NCBI GenBank assembly: GCA_032718475.1
Contig: JAUCBJ010007566.1
Coordinates: 1 to 64,000, forward strand
DNA length: 64,000 nucleotides
DNA from: Nemertoderma westbladi
Lineage: Eukaryota; Xenacoelomorpha; Nemertodermatida; Nemertodermatidae
Direction of reading: 5' to 3'
The notes under the pieces were generated by a model that was not told the origin of the DNA, searched no databases, and saw nothing but the letters and a program-made list of their open reading frames with translations. Made by a program: the position numbers and the translations under genes. Positions 62,189 through 64,000 of this stretch are shown piece after piece (the first letter of the stretch is position 1; the number at the start of each line of letters is the position of its first letter).

Positions 62189-63995
62189 TCGCTACATCTA
62201 ACTTCGCTACCTCTTTCCCCGCTATTATATACCTCTCTAGTCGACACATCAACCCTACCACAGTCGGGTCTGTTCACCCTCGCCTCTCCCTCTGTTATTG
62301 CATGGCCTACCAGACCCTCTACTCCCTGCCTACCAACTACGTGGCCTACCAGGCCCTCTGCTCCCTGTCTACTAACTACGTGGCCTACCAGGCCCTCTGC
62401 TCCCTGTCTACTAACTACGTGGCCTACCAGGCCCTCTGCTCCCTGTCTACTAACTACGTGGCCTACCAGGCCCTCTGCTCCCTGTCTACTGACTACGTGG
62501 CCTACCAGGCTCTCTTCCGCCTGGTTATGTAGGCCCGACGTGTTTACATTAATAGCACCCATATTAGAAACGGAATCAATTTGCTCGTTTGAAACAAAAC
62601 CATTTGCATTATTCTGCGCGACTACGTTATCTGAATTATTTTGTAAATTCGGGCTGAGATCATTATTTAAATTATTCGAATTATTCTGTGTAATTGCGTT
62701 ATTTAAGTTATTTTGTAGGTCCGAATTCGGATTATTATTTTGATTATTTGAATTATTTTGCGTAACTACATCAACATTAGGATTATTTTCTACATTAGTA
62801 TTGGGATTATTCTGATTTAAATTTAAATTACTACCACTAGGCAAAGTATTTCCTGCAATAAAGGTTTGATTAGTGTTATCCCATACGGTACTATTAATAT
62901 CAACAACGTCTACTGTACCATTATTATTATTACCCCCCCCGCCCGTACGGTTACACCAGTTTTGGGTCTGTCGTGCGGTCCCTGTCAGTGGGGTGTTAAT
63001 GAACGTGTCTACGGCTCCTGGCTCCTCAAAAATACTCGAGCCGGCCCCGCTTTCAGACGGCAACACTCGGACCAATTCCAGCTCGTGCGCCCGTCTAATC
63101 TTATTTTTTTTTGCCGATACACCTTGGCGTTTCTCTAATTCCCTTAACTCTCGCTCAGCCTTTGCCCCTCTCTCCTCACTCTCCTGGCTGTCCCGTCTGG
63201 CCGACTCTACTACACTCCTAGCGCTCTCCCTTCGTCTCGCCTCACGTTCTTTGCGTTCCTTTTCCCTTCTTGCCTCATATTCCTTGCGTTCCTTTTCCCT
63301 TCTTACCTCACGTTCCTCGCGTTCCTCGTCCCTTTTTGCCTCACGTTCCTCGCGTTCCTCGTCCTCCCTTGCCTCACGCTCTCTGCGTTCCCTTTCCTCC
63401 CTAGCCTCACGCTCTCTACACTCCTTTTCCTCTATTTCGTCACTCTCCCTAAGTCTCCTCAAAGCCCTTTCGACCCTCTCACCGTTCTCTTTAATCAATG
63501 CCGCTTCCCTCGCTAACCGCGCTCTCCCCTCCTCTAGCCGTTCCTCCATTTCCTTCTGACCTTGCTCTGCCACGTCGAGGCGGTATGCGGCACCTATCTC
63601 TCTCACCACTCTTTCTTTCGCGGAGGATGTAACAGACTTATCGGTTATGACGGACTTCCCCCGCCTTCCCGACCTACTAACTTTCCCCGGCCTCCCGGAG
63701 CTTTCTCCGACCGACGAGGCCGAATCCTCGGGGTTAACCTCGGATTCGCCCCCTTCGAGTCCCCTCCAACCCACTGGTTTTACTCCCCGGGCATCGACCA
63801 AGTATGGCCCTATGTACACTGGCGCTACACTAGGTTCCATACTCCCACACTCCCATAGTTCAAACAATTCGCCGGCTATCCTTTCTGCTCTCTCCCCGGC
63901 CAGTTCTCTCTGCCCAAAACGTATTAGGTAATTTAAGTGTCTATCCGACTCACCTAGTCGCTTTCTCAGTCTCACCTCGTCTACCTTCGCCCCTT
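62083..63995 (-). CDS. Element 2 gag-like ORF (5' end beyond window)
   Basis: The frame is open to the window edge, so the start is not seen. About 630 codons are visible: an N-terminal part with RKRLGESDRHLNYLIRFGQR, a long Arg/Glu coiled coil (about 140-290), an Asn-rich segment (about 350-460) and five tandem 13-residue repeats (EGLVGHVVSRQGA) encoded at 62310-62520. It ends 106 bp inside pol, which lies in the -1 frame. A run of 11 G (minus strand, 62176-62186) and a run of 7 G (62131-62137) lie in or beside the overlap and could allow slippage. It is probably the first part of Gag. Confidence 0.7.
62310..62520 (-). repeat. 39-bp coding repeat in element 2 gag-like ORF
   Basis: Five in-frame units of 39 bp, nearly identical (plus strand GGCCTACCAGGCCCTCTGCT...), encoding a 13-residue repeat. 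Expansion in multiples of three keeps the frame. Confidence 0.95.
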
Positions 63996-64000
63996 TCTTC

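Overview
The window is animal (metazoan) nuclear DNA. It shows split genes with GT-AG introns, a nesprin carrying a KASH domain, a Cys-loop receptor, and remains of most large eukaryotic transposon classes (BEL/Pao and Ty3 LTR elements, several LINEs, Harbinger, MITEs, tRNA-derived SINEs). The fibrinogen-like surface protein and overall composition fit an invertebrate, possibly an invertebrate deuterostome, but nothing here fixes the species. Host exons are GC-rich islands in AT-rich surroundings. About three quarters of the window is mobile or repetitive DNA.

Region 1 (1-5.9 kb) holds transposon remains: an RTE-like LINE whose 3' part is present twice in inverted orientation, a Harbinger transposase relic and a second decayed LINE. 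Region 2 (5.97-14.93 kb, + strand) carries the last exons of a nesprin gene. Five exons (5974-6204, 6639-6884, 7399-7643, 9394-9564, 10026-10397) join with consistent phases and encode spectrin-repeat-like helices. The terminal exon (14707-14932) encodes the KASH domain. Its introns hold a MITE, a minisatellite built from the exon 3 splice donor and interrupted by a BEL solo LTR, and a short-LTR Ty3 element inserted in a pair of inverted tRNA-like repeats, one of which contains a complete hammerhead ribozyme core.

Region 3 (15-34 kb) contains a 2.4-kb 39-bp minisatellite, a type II membrane protein with an 11-residue repeat stalk and fibrinogen-like C-terminus (frameshifted), its truncated downstream paralogue (interrupted by a 257-bp LINE tail with a 10-bp target duplication), an intronless anion-type Cys-loop receptor (27836-29005, -), a Penelope-like GIY-YIG remnant inside an inverted repeat, a foldback element, and an intronless 3-ketodihydrosphingosine reductase (33483-32460, -) with a 13-bp insertion inside its catalytic YxxxK motif.

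Region 4 (33.7-64 kb) is made of two BEL/Pao retrotransposons, both coding on the - strand. Element 1 (about 37.7-49.4 kb) has an uninterrupted 2168-codon gag-protease-RT-RNase H frame, no integrase, and a downstream reading frame encoding a protein with clustered zinc knuckles and a basic tail. A decayed second copy of its 3' end lies beside it (33.7-36.5 kb). Element 2 (50838 to beyond the right edge) has a gag-like frame, a complete 2086-codon pol with integrase, a GTAC-rich minisatellite, another post-pol zinc-knuckle frame, a polypurine tract and a 540-bp 3' LTR. The post-pol zinc-knuckle protein shared by two otherwise divergent elements, the ribozyme inside a tRNA-like SINE, and the tandemly multiplied splice donor are the most notable observations. 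All assignments come from reading motifs; no database search was run.
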